Below, one piece after another: positions 1-8,962 of a DNA stretch of 40,441 nt. The notes beneath the pieces are model-generated. The model saw nothing but the letters and a program-made list of their open reading frames with translations, searched no databases and was not told the origin of the DNA. The translations under genes were made by a program, and so were the position numbers. The first letter of the stretch is position 1; every line of letters begins with the position of its first letter. Source of the DNA: Prochlorococcus sp. AG-363-A03. GTDB lineage: Bacteria; Cyanobacteriota; Cyanobacteriia; PCC-6307; Cyanobiaceae. The DNA lies in NCBI GenBank assembly GCA_003280445.1, contig QCEW01000010.1, positions 1 through 40,441 of the forward strand, read 5' to 3'.

Positions 1-392
1 CGCATGTAATGCACATAGTTAGTGAGGTTGAAGGCACTTTGAAAAAGGACAAGGATGTTTGGGACTTGTTAATTGCTTCTTTCCCTGCCGGAACAGTTAG
101 TGGGGCCCCAAAGATAAGAGCAATGCAACTAATTAATCAATTAGAAAAACAACGTAGAGGGCCTTATTCAGGTGTTTATGGGTCTCTAGATTTAAATGGA
201 GCATTGAATACAGCAATTACGATCAGAACAATGGTTGTTAGTAAGAAAAATCAAAATGATTTTACTGTTCAAGTACAAGCGGGGGCAGGAGTTGTTGCAG
301 ATTCCGTTCCATCTAATGAGTATCAAGAAACTCTAAATAAAGCTAAAGGGATGTTTACTGCTTTGGCTTGCTTAGAACCCCAGGATTTATGA
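1..392 (+). CDS. trpE: Anthranilate synthase component I, C-terminal end (partial)
   Basis: The gene is cut by the window edge; the frame is open from base 3. This is the C-terminal part of a chorismate-binding enzyme of the TrpE/PabB family, which converts chorismate to anthranilate (or aminodeoxychorismate) in the cytoplasm. Visible family signatures are [34 protein letters not shown], and NTAITIRTM followed by [10 protein letters not shown], which form the chorismate and Mg binding core. I prefer TrpE over PabB from the gene order I recall for marine picocyanobacteria (trpE followed by gshA and ppc), but the fragment alone does not exclude PabB. Its stop overlaps the next start as ATGA, suggesting translational coupling. 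Confidence 0.85.
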   Translation, partial: HVMHIVSEVEGTLKKDKDVWDLLIASFPAGTVSGAPKIRAMQLINQLEKQRRGPYSGVYGSLDLNGALNTAITIRTMVVSKKNQNDFTVQVQAGAGVVADSVPSNEYQETLNKAKGMFTALACLEPQDL

Positions 393-1528
393 CCAACTTT
401 ATGCTCTTAAAGGGGTTTGAAGTTGAGCTTTTTACTGGCACATATGCTGGTAAAAATGTAGGCGTTGCATCTGCTATTACTGAAGATTTATCAGATTTTG
501 TTAAAGAACCTGATCAAAGAAATTTGGAGTACATAACTATTCCAGATAAAAGATATGCTGTTTTAAAGCATGCACTTTTAATACCTAGACAAAAACTTAG
601 GAGATGGCTCGATTGCCAAAAACTTACAATTCTGCCAGGAAGCACACTTAGCCTTGGTAATACAAAAGTCTTTGAAAGATCAGATTCAGAGAATTCTTAT
701 CACTCATTTATAGAAAAAAATTATGGTACTAACGTTGTAACAGCAAGTATTCACATCAATTTAGGTATTCAAAATTTACCTTTACTTTTTTCGGCTCTTC
801 GCTTGGTTAGATGTGAGGCATCATTATTTCTTGCATTAAGTGCTAGTTCTCCTTTCTTAGACGGACAAGCAACGGGAGCGCATTCTCAAAGATGGTTTCA
901 ATTCCCTAAGACGCCTTCCAATGTCCCAATGTTTCTAGATCACGCACACTATGTGGCCTGGATTGAAGAGCAACTAGGTAAGGGTATTATGCAAAATGAA
1001 AGACATTTGTGGACATCAGTAAGGCCCAATGGTCCAGAAAGGCCTCATGTTTTAAATCGATTAGAGCTGAGGATATGTGATTTAGTATCTGATGCTGATT
1101 TGCTTCTAGCAATTACCGCGTTACTTGAGCTCAGAATTATTAATCTTAAAAACAATATGAAAAAATTTGATCCAATTGAAGCAAGCTCTCAAAAACAAGA
1201 AGAATTGGCGCTATTGGCAGATGAAAATGATTTAAATGTAGCTAAGTCTAGTCTGGATGCAAATTTATCTCATTGGAAAAATGGGAAACAAATTAAGTGT
1301 CGTGATTGGATAAAGGAAATTATTTTAGAAGTAACTCCTTTAGCTAAGGAGCTTGATATGTTTGATTTACTTCAACCTATTGAATCTGTTTTGGCAAATG
1401 GAAATCAATCAATGATATGGCTTAATTCTTATTACAAGGGAGAATCAATTAAGTCTTTGCTTCAGAAGGGCATTGGTGAAATGGAACGAGAGGAGACTAA
1501 TTTCATTCAAATGAATTCAACCTTTTAG
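389..1528 (+). CDS. gshA: Glutamate-cysteine ligase, cyanobacterial type
   Basis: Probably makes gamma-glutamylcysteine, the first step of glutathione synthesis, in the cytoplasm. The product is 379 residues, the usual size for the cyanobacterial GshA family, which is distinct from the enterobacterial enzyme. Family-like stretches near the N-terminus are KGFEVELFTG and KEPDQRNLEYITIPDKRY. Further on are the NLPLLFSALRLVRCEASLFL helix and the HLWTSVRPNGPERP stretch. I chose ATG at 389 because it forms an ATGA overlap with the trpE stop; the frame also allows TTG at 368. The C-terminal ~110 residues are charged and helical. It is followed after 29 bp by ppc. Assignment rests on recalled family resemblance and synteny. 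Confidence 0.85.
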   Translation: MTNFMLLKGFEVELFTGTYAGKNVGVASAITEDLSDFVKEPDQRNLEYITIPDKRYAVLKHALLIPRQKLRRWLDCQKLTILPGSTLSLGNTKVFERSDSENSYHSFIEKNYGTNVVTASIHINLGIQNLPLLFSALRLVRCEASLFLALSASSPFLDGQATGAHSQRWFQFPKTPSNVPMFLDHAHYVAWIEEQLGKGIMQNERHLWTSVRPNGPERPHVLNRLELRICDLVSDADLLLAITALLELRIINLKNNMKKFDPIEASSQKQEELALLADENDLNVAKSSLDANLSHWKNGKQIKCRDWIKEIILEVTPLAKELDMFDLLQPIESVLANGNQSMIWLNSYYKGESIKSLLQKGIGEMEREETNFIQMNSTF

Positions 1529-1557
1529 TGACTAAGTCGGTATAACTGCCTCATAAT

Positions 1558-4548
1558 ATGTTTATGTTGAAAAATTCTTCAAACGAAAACTCCTCTACTC
1601 ACTCGACAGTATGTGTTGAGGACCAAGATCCTGGATATTTATTACAACAGAGGCTTGAACTGGTTGAGGATCTATGGAAAACAGTTCTCAAAAGTGAGTG
1701 TCCTCCAGATCAAACAGAGAGATTATTACGCTTAAAACAATTAAGTGACCCTAGTAAGTCAACTCAAGACAATTCCTCGAAAGCAATAGTCAAATTGATT
1801 ACAGAAATGGATCTAGCTGAGGCGATATCTGCTGCAAGGGCTTTTTCTCTTTATTTTCAGTTAGTGAACATTCTCGAGCAACGTATCGAAGAAGATAGTT
1901 ATTTAGAAAGTATAGAAAAAGGGAAGTTAGAGAACAGTAATTACAAAATAGATCCATTTGCTCCAGCTTTAGCCACTCAGACGGCTCCAGCAACTTTTAC
2001 ACAATTATTTGAGCGATTACGTCGTTTAAATGTTCCTCCAGCTCAGCTCGATGCTTTGATGAGAGAGATGGATATTCGGCTTGTTTTTACAGCTCATCCA
2101 ACTGAAATAGTTAGACACACTGTTCGTCACAAGCAACGCAGGGTGGCGACTCTTTTGCAGCAACTTCAATCAAATATCTTAATTTCCGAATCCGAAAAGG
2201 AAATCTGTAGGTTGCAATTAGAGGAGGAGATAAGGCTTTGGTGGAGAACTGATGAGCTTCATCAATTTAAACCGACTGTTCTTGATGAGGTTGACTATGC
2301 GCTCCATTATTTTCAACAGGTTTTGTTTGATGCTATGCCTCAGTTAAGAAGGAGACTGACTACGGCACTTGCTTCAAGTTATCCAGACGTAGAGATTCCC
2401 AATGAAGCTTTTTGCACATTTGGTTCATGGGTAGGTTCAGATCGTGATGGGAATCCTTCTGTGACGCCTGAAATCACATGGAGAACAGCATGTTATCAAA
2501 GACAATTAATGTTGGATAGGTATATTGCCTCAGTTCAAGAGCTAAGAGATCAACTGAGTATATCTATGCAATGGAGTCAAGTAAGTTCTCCTTTGCTAGA
2601 GTCGTTGGAAATGGACAGAGTTCGTTTCCCTGAGGTCTATGAGGAAAGGGCAGCTAGGTATCGACTAGAACCTTATCGCCTGAAACTTAGCTATACATTA
2701 GAGAGGCTACGACTTACTCAATTACGTAATAGGCAACTAGCAGATGCTGGATGGCAATTCTCACCTGAAGGAAAGCCTTTAATGTCTACTGATAATAGCT
2801 TTGATGAAGTTCTCCACTATAGGTCTGTAGATGAATTGAAGAATGAATTAGAGCTTATTAGAAATAGTTTAGTTAGTACAGATCTTACGTGTGAACCTTT
2901 AGATACATTATTAAATCAAGTTCATATCTTTGGATTCTCTTTGGCTAGTTTAGACATTAGGCAAGAAAGCACACGGCATAGCGATGCGTTGGATGAGCTC
3001 ACTCGCTATTTAGATCTGCCTGAGTCGTATGGAGTGATGAATGAGGAAAATCGAGTCAAATGGTTGATAAAGGAATTGAAAACTCGGAGACCACTTATTG
3101 CTCCTGCTTTTGAGTGGTCTAAAAGTACTCAAGAAACTATCTCTGTTTTTCATATGCTTCATAGGCTTCAAAAAGAATTTGGGACTCGTATATGTCGCTC
3201 ATATGTAATTTCAATGAGTCATACAGCATCAGATTTATTAGAAGTTCTTCTTTTAGCTAAAGAGTCAGGTTTAATAGATCCAACTTTAGGATCTACTGAT
3301 TTTCTCGTTGTTCCATTATTTGAAACGGTTGAGGATTTACAACATGCTCCTTCTGTAATGGAGTCGTTGCTTAAGAAAGATGTGTATCGCGAATTACTTC
3401 CACGGGTAGGAGAGAAAAAACAACCCCTTCAGGAACTCATGCTTGGATATTCTGATAGTAATAAAGATTCTGGCTTTCTCTCAAGTAATTGGGAAATCCA
3501 TAAGGCCCAAATAGCACTCCAAGACCTGGCTAGTAGACAAGAAATATCATTGCGTATTTTTCATGGTAGGGGAGGTTCTGTAGGAAGAGGCGGTGGGCCA
3601 GCTTATCAAGCTATTTTGGCTCAACCTAGTGGGACACTTCAAGGACGTATAAAGATTACAGAGCAGGGGGAGGTTCTTGCCTCAAAATATAGTCTTCCAG
3701 AATTAGCTTTATATAATTTAGAAACTGTAACCACAGCTGTTATACAAAATAGCTTGGTTACTAATAAATTAGATGCTACGCCAAGTTGGAATGAATTGAT
3801 GACTAGACTTGCAGCTCGTTCAAGGGAGCATTACCGGGCTTTAGTACATGATAATCCTGATTTGGTGCAATTCTTTCAAGTAGTTACTCCAATAGAAGAA
3901 ATCAGTAAGTTACAAATTTCTAGTCGCCCTGCTCGAAGAAAGAGTGGTGCAAAAGACTTGTCAAGTCTTCGTGCTATCCCATGGGTTTTTGGGTGGACTC
4001 AAAGTCGCTTCCTTTTACCAAGCTGGTTTGGGGTTGGTACAGCTTTGGCTACTGAATTAAAGATAGACCCCGACCAAATGGAGATGTTGCGAATGTTGAA
4101 TCAGAGATGGCCATTCTTCAGAATGTTAATATCTAAAGTTGAGATGACGCTTTCAAAAGTTGATTTAGATGTTGCCCACCATTACATGGTTAGTTTAGGT
4201 GGTAATGATAATCGGGAAGCTTTTTCTGGTATTTTCGAGATTATATCAAGCGAATATAGCTTGACTAAGAAATTAATTTTAGAAATCACTGACAAGCCAA
4301 AACTATTAAGTGCTGACCCTGCTTTGCAATTGTCTGTAAACCTTAGAAATAGGACTATTGTACCTTTAGGTTTTTTACAAGTTGCTCTTCTCAAACGACT
4401 AAGAGATCAGAATCGTCAACCACCAATTAGCGAAGATTTGAGTATTGACTCTACTCAAAATTCACGTACATATAGTCGTAGTGAATTATTGCGTGGTGCA
4501 TTGTTGACTATCAATGGTATTGCTGCAGGAATGAGAAATACTGGATGA
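1558..4548 (+). CDS. ppc: Phosphoenolpyruvate carboxylase
   Basis: Carboxylates phosphoenolpyruvate with bicarbonate to oxaloacetate, the anaplerotic reaction that feeds the incomplete TCA cycle and aspartate-family amino acids. At 996 residues it has cyanobacterial PEPC length. The catalytic motif [11 protein letters not shown] contains the essential His180. Other signatures are [24 protein letters not shown], the glycine-rich loop [14 protein letters not shown], and the invariant C-terminal end AAGMRNTG. Two nearby ATGs (1558 and 1564) could each be the start. The first 30 residues are poorly conserved, as is common. The next gene begins 1 bp after the stop, so ppc and the GNAT-like gene are probably co-transcribed. 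Confidence 0.98.
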   Translation: MFMLKNSSNENSSTHSTVCVEDQDPGYLLQQRLELVEDLWKTVLKSECPPDQTERLLRLKQLSDPSKSTQDNSSKAIVKLITEMDLAEAISAARAFSLYFQLVNILEQRIEEDSYLESIEKGKLENSNYKIDPFAPALATQTAPATFTQLFERLRRLNVPPAQLDALMREMDIRLVFTAHPTEIVRHTVRHKQRRVATLLQQLQSNILISESEKEICRLQLEEEIRLWWRTDELHQFKPTVLDEVDYALHYFQQVLFDAMPQLRRRLTTALASSYPDVEIPNEAFCTFGSWVGSDRDGNPSVTPEITWRTACYQRQLMLDRYIASVQELRDQLSISMQWSQVSSPLLESLEMDRVRFPEVYEERAARYRLEPYRLKLSYTLERLRLTQLRNRQLADAGWQFSPEGKPLMSTDNSFDEVLHYRSVDELKNELELIRNSLVSTDLTCEPLDTLLNQVHIFGFSLASLDIRQESTRHSDALDELTRYLDLPESYGVMNEENRVKWLIKELKTRRPLIAPAFEWSKSTQETISVFHMLHRLQKEFGTRICRSYVISMSHTASDLLEVLLLAKESGLIDPTLGSTDFLVVPLFETVEDLQHAPSVMESLLKKDVYRELLPRVGEKKQPLQELMLGYSDSNKDSGFLSSNWEIHKAQIALQDLASRQEISLRIFHGRGGSVGRGGGPAYQAILAQPSGTLQGRIKITEQGEVLASKYSLPELALYNLETVTTAVIQNSLVTNKLDATPSWNELMTRLAARSREHYRALVHDNPDLVQFFQVVTPIEEISKLQISSRPARRKSGAKDLSSLRAIPWVFGWTQSRFLLPSWFGVGTALATELKIDPDQMEMLRMLNQRWPFFRMLISKVEMTLSKVDLDVAHHYMVSLGGNDNREAFSGIFEIISSEYSLTKKLILEITDKPKLLSADPALQLSVNLRNRTIVPLGFLQVALLKRLRDQNRQPPISEDLSIDSTQNSRTYSRSELLRGALLTINGIAAGMRNTG

Positions 4549-4549
4549 C

Positions 4550-5002
4550 ATGCTTGGTTTGAATTTAGCAAATAAATGCCCTGAAATTCCTGAAGGGTTT
4601 GTTCTGCTTCGAAGTGAACTTATTTCTGTACGTAAAATAAATATGCTCCTATCTAGATGTAAGCAAGATACTCATCAACCAAGGAAGTTAGAATTAGCGT
4701 TGAAAAATAGTGATTTTTATTTGACGCTCCTTCAGAAGACTACTAACAATCTTGTAGGCTTTGTGCGTGTGACTAGTGACAAAGGTTTAAATGCAAATTT
4801 GTGGGATCTAGTTGCGGAGCCTGGCAATCAACAAGAAAAATATATGTCTATTGTAGTCTTCAAAGCAGTTGAAATAATAAGGCGGGAGCTACCAGGCTGT
4901 AGTATTTCTGTTGCTGCTCCTTTGATTTCACTTAAGCCATTAGAAGCCAATGGGTTTTTATTAGATCCAAATGGTATCAAAACAATGGGATTTAGACTTT
5001 GA
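4550..5002 (+). CDS. GNAT-like N-acetyltransferase domain protein
   Basis: A 150-residue protein directly behind ppc. The pattern is that of a small GNAT fold: NLVGFVRVTSD resembles the central beta strand, followed by NLWDLVAEPG, a helix with VVFKAVEIIRRELPG, SISVAAPL, then LKPLEANGFLLD and MGFRL as the typical end. The acetyl-CoA loop (usually Q/RxxGxG/A) is degenerate here (EPGNQQEKYMS), so catalytic activity is not assured. The substrate is unknown and the link to PEP carboxylase is positional only. The start at 4550 is one base behind the ppc stop. Confidence 0.6.
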   Translation: MLGLNLANKCPEIPEGFVLLRSELISVRKINMLLSRCKQDTHQPRKLELALKNSDFYLTLLQKTTNNLVGFVRVTSDKGLNANLWDLVAEPGNQQEKYMSIVVFKAVEIIRRELPGCSISVAAPLISLKPLEANGFLLDPNGIKTMGFRL

Positions 5003-5015
5003 AAATTAAATTTAC

Positions 5016-5088
5016 GAGCATGGAGGGACTCGAACCCCCGACTCTCAGAACCGGAATCTGATGCTCTATCCAACTGAGCTACATGCCC
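5016..5088 (-). tRNA. tRNA-Arg (CCG)
   Basis: A 73-nt cloverleaf on the minus strand. The 7-bp acceptor stem pairs GGGCATG with CATGCTC (one G-U). The D arm contains AGCTCAGTTGGATAGAGC. The anticodon stem TCAGA/TCTGA closes a 7-base loop with anticodon CCG, which reads CGG. The T arm has GGTTCGAGTCC. No CCA is encoded. It lies between two + strand genes and explains why a spurious reading frame covers it. Confidence 0.96.
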
Positions 5089-5167
5089 AACGAAGGGGTC
5101 TTATGAAAAAAGGCCAAATGCTGAGACCTTATTAAAATTAGCTTACATACAATTTCAATAAAGAAAC

Positions 5168-6268
5168 ATTCAACTTCATCAGTTAGAACTGAATAATTTT
5201 AGAAATTATCGACGTTTTCAGGTTGAGTTAACTGAAAATCGGTTGATAGTGATAGGTCAAAATGGAATTGGTAAATCTAATCTTCTTGAATCTGTTGAAC
5301 TCTTGTCTAGTTTACGCTCTCACAGATCCAATCGAAACCAAGATTTAATTTATTGGGATCAAGATCAGGCTTTCTTATCTGCAATGATTGAAGATGATCA
5401 AAAACTTTCGTTAGAATTAAATAGAAAGGGTGGTAGAAAAGCTTACAAAAATGAAAAACTGTTAACTCGTCAAATTGATTTGATTGGACCATTGAGAAGC
5501 GTGGGCTTTAGTGCCCTTGATCTAGAACTAATTAGAGGAGAACCTTCTCTTAGAAGGAATTGGCTAGATAGAATTGTTCAGCAACTTGAGCCTATTTATT
5601 CTGATTTAATGGGAAGGTTCTCTAGATTGCTTAAACAAAGAAGTCAGCTTTGGCGTAATTTGAGTGTTGAATCGAGCAAGGATCAAAATATTCTTTTAGA
5701 TTCTTATGATATGCAAATGGCTTTGGTGAGTACAAGAATTCATCGAAGACGTAGGCGTATTTTAGATCGTCTACTTCCTTTGGCTTCAAACTGGCAACAA
5801 CATTTAAGTAATAATAAAGAGAATTTAGATATTACATATTTGCCAGGTAGCAGGCTTGAGGGTGAAGAGAGTGAAAGACTTTGGAGGGAAGGTATTGAAC
5901 GTCAACTTTTAGAATTGAGATCCGAGGAAGAAATAACGGGTAATTGTAGAGTAGGCCCTCATCGTGATGATGTACAGTTTTCAATAAATGAGGTAGATGC
6001 TAGACGTTTTGGTTCTGCTGGTCAGCAGAGGACTGTTGTTCTGGCTTTAAAATTGGCCGAATTAGAATTAATAACAACCCTCCATGGTCAACCTCCAATT
6101 TTGCTTTTAGATGATGTGTTGGCTGAGCTTGATCCCAAGCGACAATTATTACTTTTAGAGGCTGTCGGTCAAAAACATCAGTGTTTAATCAGTACAACAC
6201 ACGTGGAATCTTTTGAAGGTGAATGGGTACGAAACTCACAATTAATGCAATTAGATTATTTTAGTTGA
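5168..6268 (+). CDS. recF: DNA replication and repair protein RecF (apparent ATT start)
   Basis: RecF loads RecA at gapped DNA with RecO and RecR; it is an SMC/ABC-like ATPase. Walker A is GQNGIGKSN, the signature region is [19 protein letters not shown], and Walker B is [11 protein letters not shown], followed by the switch STTHVESF. The conserved first strand and helix ([15 protein letters not shown]) is encoded upstream of the first TTG at 5243 and belongs to the fold, so the true start must lie between the in-frame TAA at 5159-5161 and base 5189. No ATG, GTG or TTG exists there; ATT at 5168 is the best candidate, giving 366 residues, normal RecF length. The alternative start at 5243 would remove the first beta strand. 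Confidence 0.9.
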   Translation: MQLHQLELNNFRNYRRFQVELTENRLIVIGQNGIGKSNLLESVELLSSLRSHRSNRNQDLIYWDQDQAFLSAMIEDDQKLSLELNRKGGRKAYKNEKLLTRQIDLIGPLRSVGFSALDLELIRGEPSLRRNWLDRIVQQLEPIYSDLMGRFSRLLKQRSQLWRNLSVESSKDQNILLDSYDMQMALVSTRIHRRRRRILDRLLPLASNWQQHLSNNKENLDITYLPGSRLEGEESERLWREGIERQLLELRSEEEITGNCRVGPHRDDVQFSINEVDARRFGSAGQQRTVVLALKLAELELITTLHGQPPILLLDDVLAELDPKRQLLLLEAVGQKHQCLISTTHVESFEGEWVRNSQLMQLDYFS

Positions 6269-6308
6269 AACTATTGGTCGGTTATTGTGGAAATGATTTT
6301 TGGATAAT

Positions 6309-6776
6309 ATGGAACCTTTTTTCCCTGAATTGCATCCAAACCCTGGATGGGATGACTTTTGTAAGTCAAAAGATATAGAAGAAATACAGACTAATTCTGG
6401 TGAGAATATTGGAAGACACTGCATACTTGAGCTTTACCAATGTGATCATGCGAAGCTTAATGATGAAGCTTTCATTAGGACAACAATCACATCATCTGCC
6501 AAAATTTCTGGTGCAAAGCTCATAAATTTGGTAACACATAGCTTTAAACCTCAGGGAGTTACGGGACTAGCTTTATTGGCTGAATCTCATATTTCAATTC
6601 ATACTTGGCCTGAAATTGGATATGCAGCTATTGATGTTTTTACTTGCGGTGAACATACGATGCCTGAAAAAGCTTGTGAGTTACTTTTTAAAGATTTTTT
6701 GGCTAAGAACTTTTCTTTCAAAAATATTGTCAGAAAGATCCCTGCAGGAATCCAAACTTTGTATCGTGAACCTTGA
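6309..6776 (+). CDS. speD: S-adenosylmethionine decarboxylase proenzyme
   Basis: Decarboxylates S-adenosylmethionine to supply aminopropyl groups for spermidine synthesis. It is a pyruvoyl enzyme made as a proenzyme; the self-cleavage site is in [14 protein letters not shown], between Glu92 and Ser93 (numbering from 6309), and Ser93 becomes the pyruvoyl group. AAIDVFTCG carries the conserved catalytic Cys113. The length (~155 residues) fits the short prokaryotic class with an N-terminal extension. I chose ATG at 6309; TTG at 6300 is an alternative. It follows recF by 40 bp and is convergent with the LarE-like gene, with an inverted repeat between. Confidence 0.95.
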   Translation: MEPFFPELHPNPGWDDFCKSKDIEEIQTNSGENIGRHCILELYQCDHAKLNDEAFIRTTITSSAKISGAKLINLVTHSFKPQGVTGLALLAESHISIHTWPEIGYAAIDVFTCGEHTMPEKACELLFKDFLAKNFSFKNIVRKIPAGIQTLYREP

Positions 6777-6790
6777 GCGAAACGAACATC

Positions 6791-6814
6791 TGAAATAAAT
6801 CAAATTTTATTTCA
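6791..6814. terminator. Inverted repeat between convergent speD and larE-like genes
   Basis: A perfect 9-bp inverted repeat, TGAAATAAA (6791-6799) and TTTATTTCA (6806-6814), with a 6-base loop, sits in the 41-bp gap between two convergent genes. It is AT-only apart from one G-C pair and lacks a long T tract, so it is a plausible but weak bidirectional terminator. Confidence 0.5.
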
Positions 6815-6817
6815 TAG

Positions 6818-7666
6818 TCATTCTTTACCAGCTTTTATATCCCTAGTAAGTTTGCCGCTAATCAAACCCTCTAGGTCTAAGCTGATAGAATGGAATCCTA
6901 AATATAAAAAATATTCAATTAATTTCTTTCTTTCTATAGTTTTAAGAAAGTTATTTATATCATTTACAGGTAATTCGATTCTGGCGGATAGTCCTTGGCT
7001 TCTTACACGTACTTTTGAAAAACCTTGTTTAACAATCCATTCTTCTGCTAGAGCAATTTGCTCAAGCCTTTTTGAACTTATTTCCTCTCCAAAAGGGATA
7101 CGTGAGGCTAAACATGGTTGCGCAGGTTTATCCCACCAAGGTAAACCTAATGATTTAGAAATCGAACGAATTGATTTTTTATTTATTTTGAGTTCGGCAA
7201 GCGGTGATATTGCTCCGGCTTGATTAGATGCCTTTATGCCTGGTCGAAAATCATGAAGGTCATCATAATTCACTCCATCAAGGACCTGCGCATTATGGAA
7301 TCTTTTTGAAATTTGATTTAAATGTTTATGCAATTCTTTTTTGCATGCAAAGCATCTATTCTCGGGATTTTTAAAGTAATTTGGTTCATTTATTTCATTC
7401 GTTTGGCATTCTTTATGATGAATACCAATCCAAGCCGCTTGAAGACGTGCTTGCTTAAGCAAATATGGAGCTAAGGAAGGTGAGACGCCAGTAACGGCAA
7501 AGGCCTTTGAACCTAGTTGTTCTTGCGCTATTGTTGCTACTAAAGAACTATCAACTCCTCCAGAGAACGCAACACAGGCATGATTTATATCTTTAATAAA
7601 CTCCCTTAACAATTCTAATTGCTTCAGTTCTGAGTTAGTTAAAGATTCAAGTTGACTAAAAAACAC
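6818..7666 (-). CDS. larE: LarE-like ATP-dependent sulfur transferase (PP-loop)
   Basis: A 282-residue PP-loop protein. SGGVDSS (residues 35-41) is the ATP pyrophosphatase loop. Cys105 and Cys108 (NRCFACK) and Cys185 (AQPCLASR) match the three-cysteine pattern of LarE proteins proposed to carry a [4Fe-4S] cluster, rather than the single sacrificial cysteine type. LarE sulfurates the nickel-pincer nucleotide precursor, the cofactor of lactate racemase and relatives. No larA, larB or larC is in this window, so the actual target here is inferred only. The start is GTG at 7664-7666. The gene stands alone, convergent with speD. Confidence 0.8.
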   Translation of the reverse strand: MFFSQLESLTNSELKQLELLREFIKDINHACVAFSGGVDSSLVATIAQEQLGSKAFAVTGVSPSLAPYLLKQARLQAAWIGIHHKECQTNEINEPNYFKNPENRCFACKKELHKHLNQISKRFHNAQVLDGVNYDDLHDFRPGIKASNQAGAISPLAELKINKKSIRSISKSLGLPWWDKPAQPCLASRIPFGEEISSKRLEQIALAEEWIVKQGFSKVRVRSQGLSARIELPVNDINNFLKTIERKKLIEYFLYLGFHSISLDLEGLISGKLTRDIKAGKE

Positions 7667-7798
7667 TTTTTAAAAGATCATTCATTTGATTAAATTGAGA
7701 GTCCTACGCTCTGTCATCTTTGTATGTATTTTGCATATTCTATGACGACTAATGTAGAAGAAGTTAAGTTGCATTCATAAGAAGCAGAATTATCGATC

Positions 7799-8950
7799 GT
7801 GGTATTAAACGGGATAGGAATTACAACAGCATCGGAAAGCCAGGAACGTAGTCACGGACAATTGCATGTTTATGACGGAGAGGGTAAAGGGAAAAGTCAG
7901 GCAGCTTTGGGGGTGGTTTTGAGGACAATAGGTCTAGGCATATGTGAGAAAAGACAAACAAGAGTATTACTTCTTAGATTTTTGAAAGGCCCTGGTCGGT
8001 CGTACGACGAAGATGCAGCAATAGATGCTTTGCAGCAAGGTTTCCCTCACCTGATTGATCAAGTTAGGACTGGTAGGGGCGAATTCTTTACGGCGGACCA
8101 ATCTACCAAATTTGATTATCAGGAAGCTCAAAGAGGGTGGGACATAGCAAAGGGGGCAATTGCCAGTGCCTTATATTCAGTCGTTGTCCTAGACGAATTG
8201 AATCCTGTCCTTGATTTGGGATTATTGCCTATTGAAGAAGTTGTTAAAACACTTACTGCAAGACCAAACGGTATGGAAATTATCGTCACAGGAAGAGCTG
8301 CGCCTAATCCTCTAATTAAAGTTGCAGAACTTCATTCTGAGATGAGAGCTCACAGACGACCTGAGATTAATGACGATGAAATACTTTTTGAGAATAATGT
8401 TGGTGGGATTGAGATATATACCGGGGAAGGTAAAGGTAAATCAACCAGTGCTTTGGGTAAGGCTTTACAAGCTATCGGTAGAGGAATTAGTCAGGATAAA
8501 AGTCATCGTGTATTAATTTTGCAATGGCTTAAGGGCGGTAATGGTTATACAGAGGATGCTGCTATTGCAGCTCTTCGAGAAAGTTATCCTCATTTAGTTG
8601 ACCATCTTCGATCTGGTAGAGATGCGATTGTTTGGAGGGGCCAGCAAAAGGCTATTGATTATGTAGAGGCTGAAAGAGCATGGGAAATTGCAAGAGCAGC
8701 GATTTCAAGTGGTCTTTATAAGACTGTGATTTTGGATGAATTAAATCCAACCGTTGACTTGGAACTCCTACCAGTTGAGCCTATTGTTCAAACATTGCTA
8801 CGTAAACCTGCAGAGACTGAAGTTATTATTACAGGAAGATGTAAAAACCAACCAATATATTTTGATTTAGCAAGTGTTCATTCTGAGATGGTGTGTCACA
8901 AGCACTATGCAGAAAAAGGAGTCGATTTGAAAAGGGGAGTTGATTATTAG
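7799..8950 (+). CDS. Tandem CobO/CobA-like P-loop protein (two fused domains)
   Basis: A 383-residue protein made of two similar halves, each like a corrinoid adenosyltransferase of the CobA/CobO/BtuR family (single-domain members are about 180-200 residues). Half one has P-loop GEGKGKS at 27-33, LDELNP at 131-136 and VTGRAAP; half two has GEGKGKS at 209-215, LDELNP at 312-317 and ITGR. The halves also share EDAAI-AL, FPHLID/YPHLVD, A-RAWEIA-like helices and HSEM near each end. The family adenosylates cob(I)yrinate diamide or cobalamin in B12 synthesis. Both P-loops are intact, so this is an internal duplication and not a dead copy. The start is GTG at 7799. Function is inferred from family. 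Confidence 0.8.
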   Translation: MVLNGIGITTASESQERSHGQLHVYDGEGKGKSQAALGVVLRTIGLGICEKRQTRVLLLRFLKGPGRSYDEDAAIDALQQGFPHLIDQVRTGRGEFFTADQSTKFDYQEAQRGWDIAKGAIASALYSVVVLDELNPVLDLGLLPIEEVVKTLTARPNGMEIIVTGRAAPNPLIKVAELHSEMRAHRRPEINDDEILFENNVGGIEIYTGEGKGKSTSALGKALQAIGRGISQDKSHRVLILQWLKGGNGYTEDAAIAALRESYPHLVDHLRSGRDAIVWRGQQKAIDYVEAERAWEIARAAISSGLYKTVILDELNPTVDLELLPVEPIVQTLLRKPAETEVIITGRCKNQPIYFDLASVHSEMVCHKHYAEKGVDLKRGVDY

Positions 8951-8962
8951 TTTTAATTAATT

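Noticed and set aside
4828-5073. Minus-strand reading frame of 81 codons
   Set aside because: It covers the tRNA-Arg gene and the antisense of the GNAT-like gene; the N-terminal residues are only tRNA sequence translated.
6616-6798. A 60-codon + strand frame within speD
   Set aside because: It is an alternative frame of the speD C-terminal half without any family likeness.
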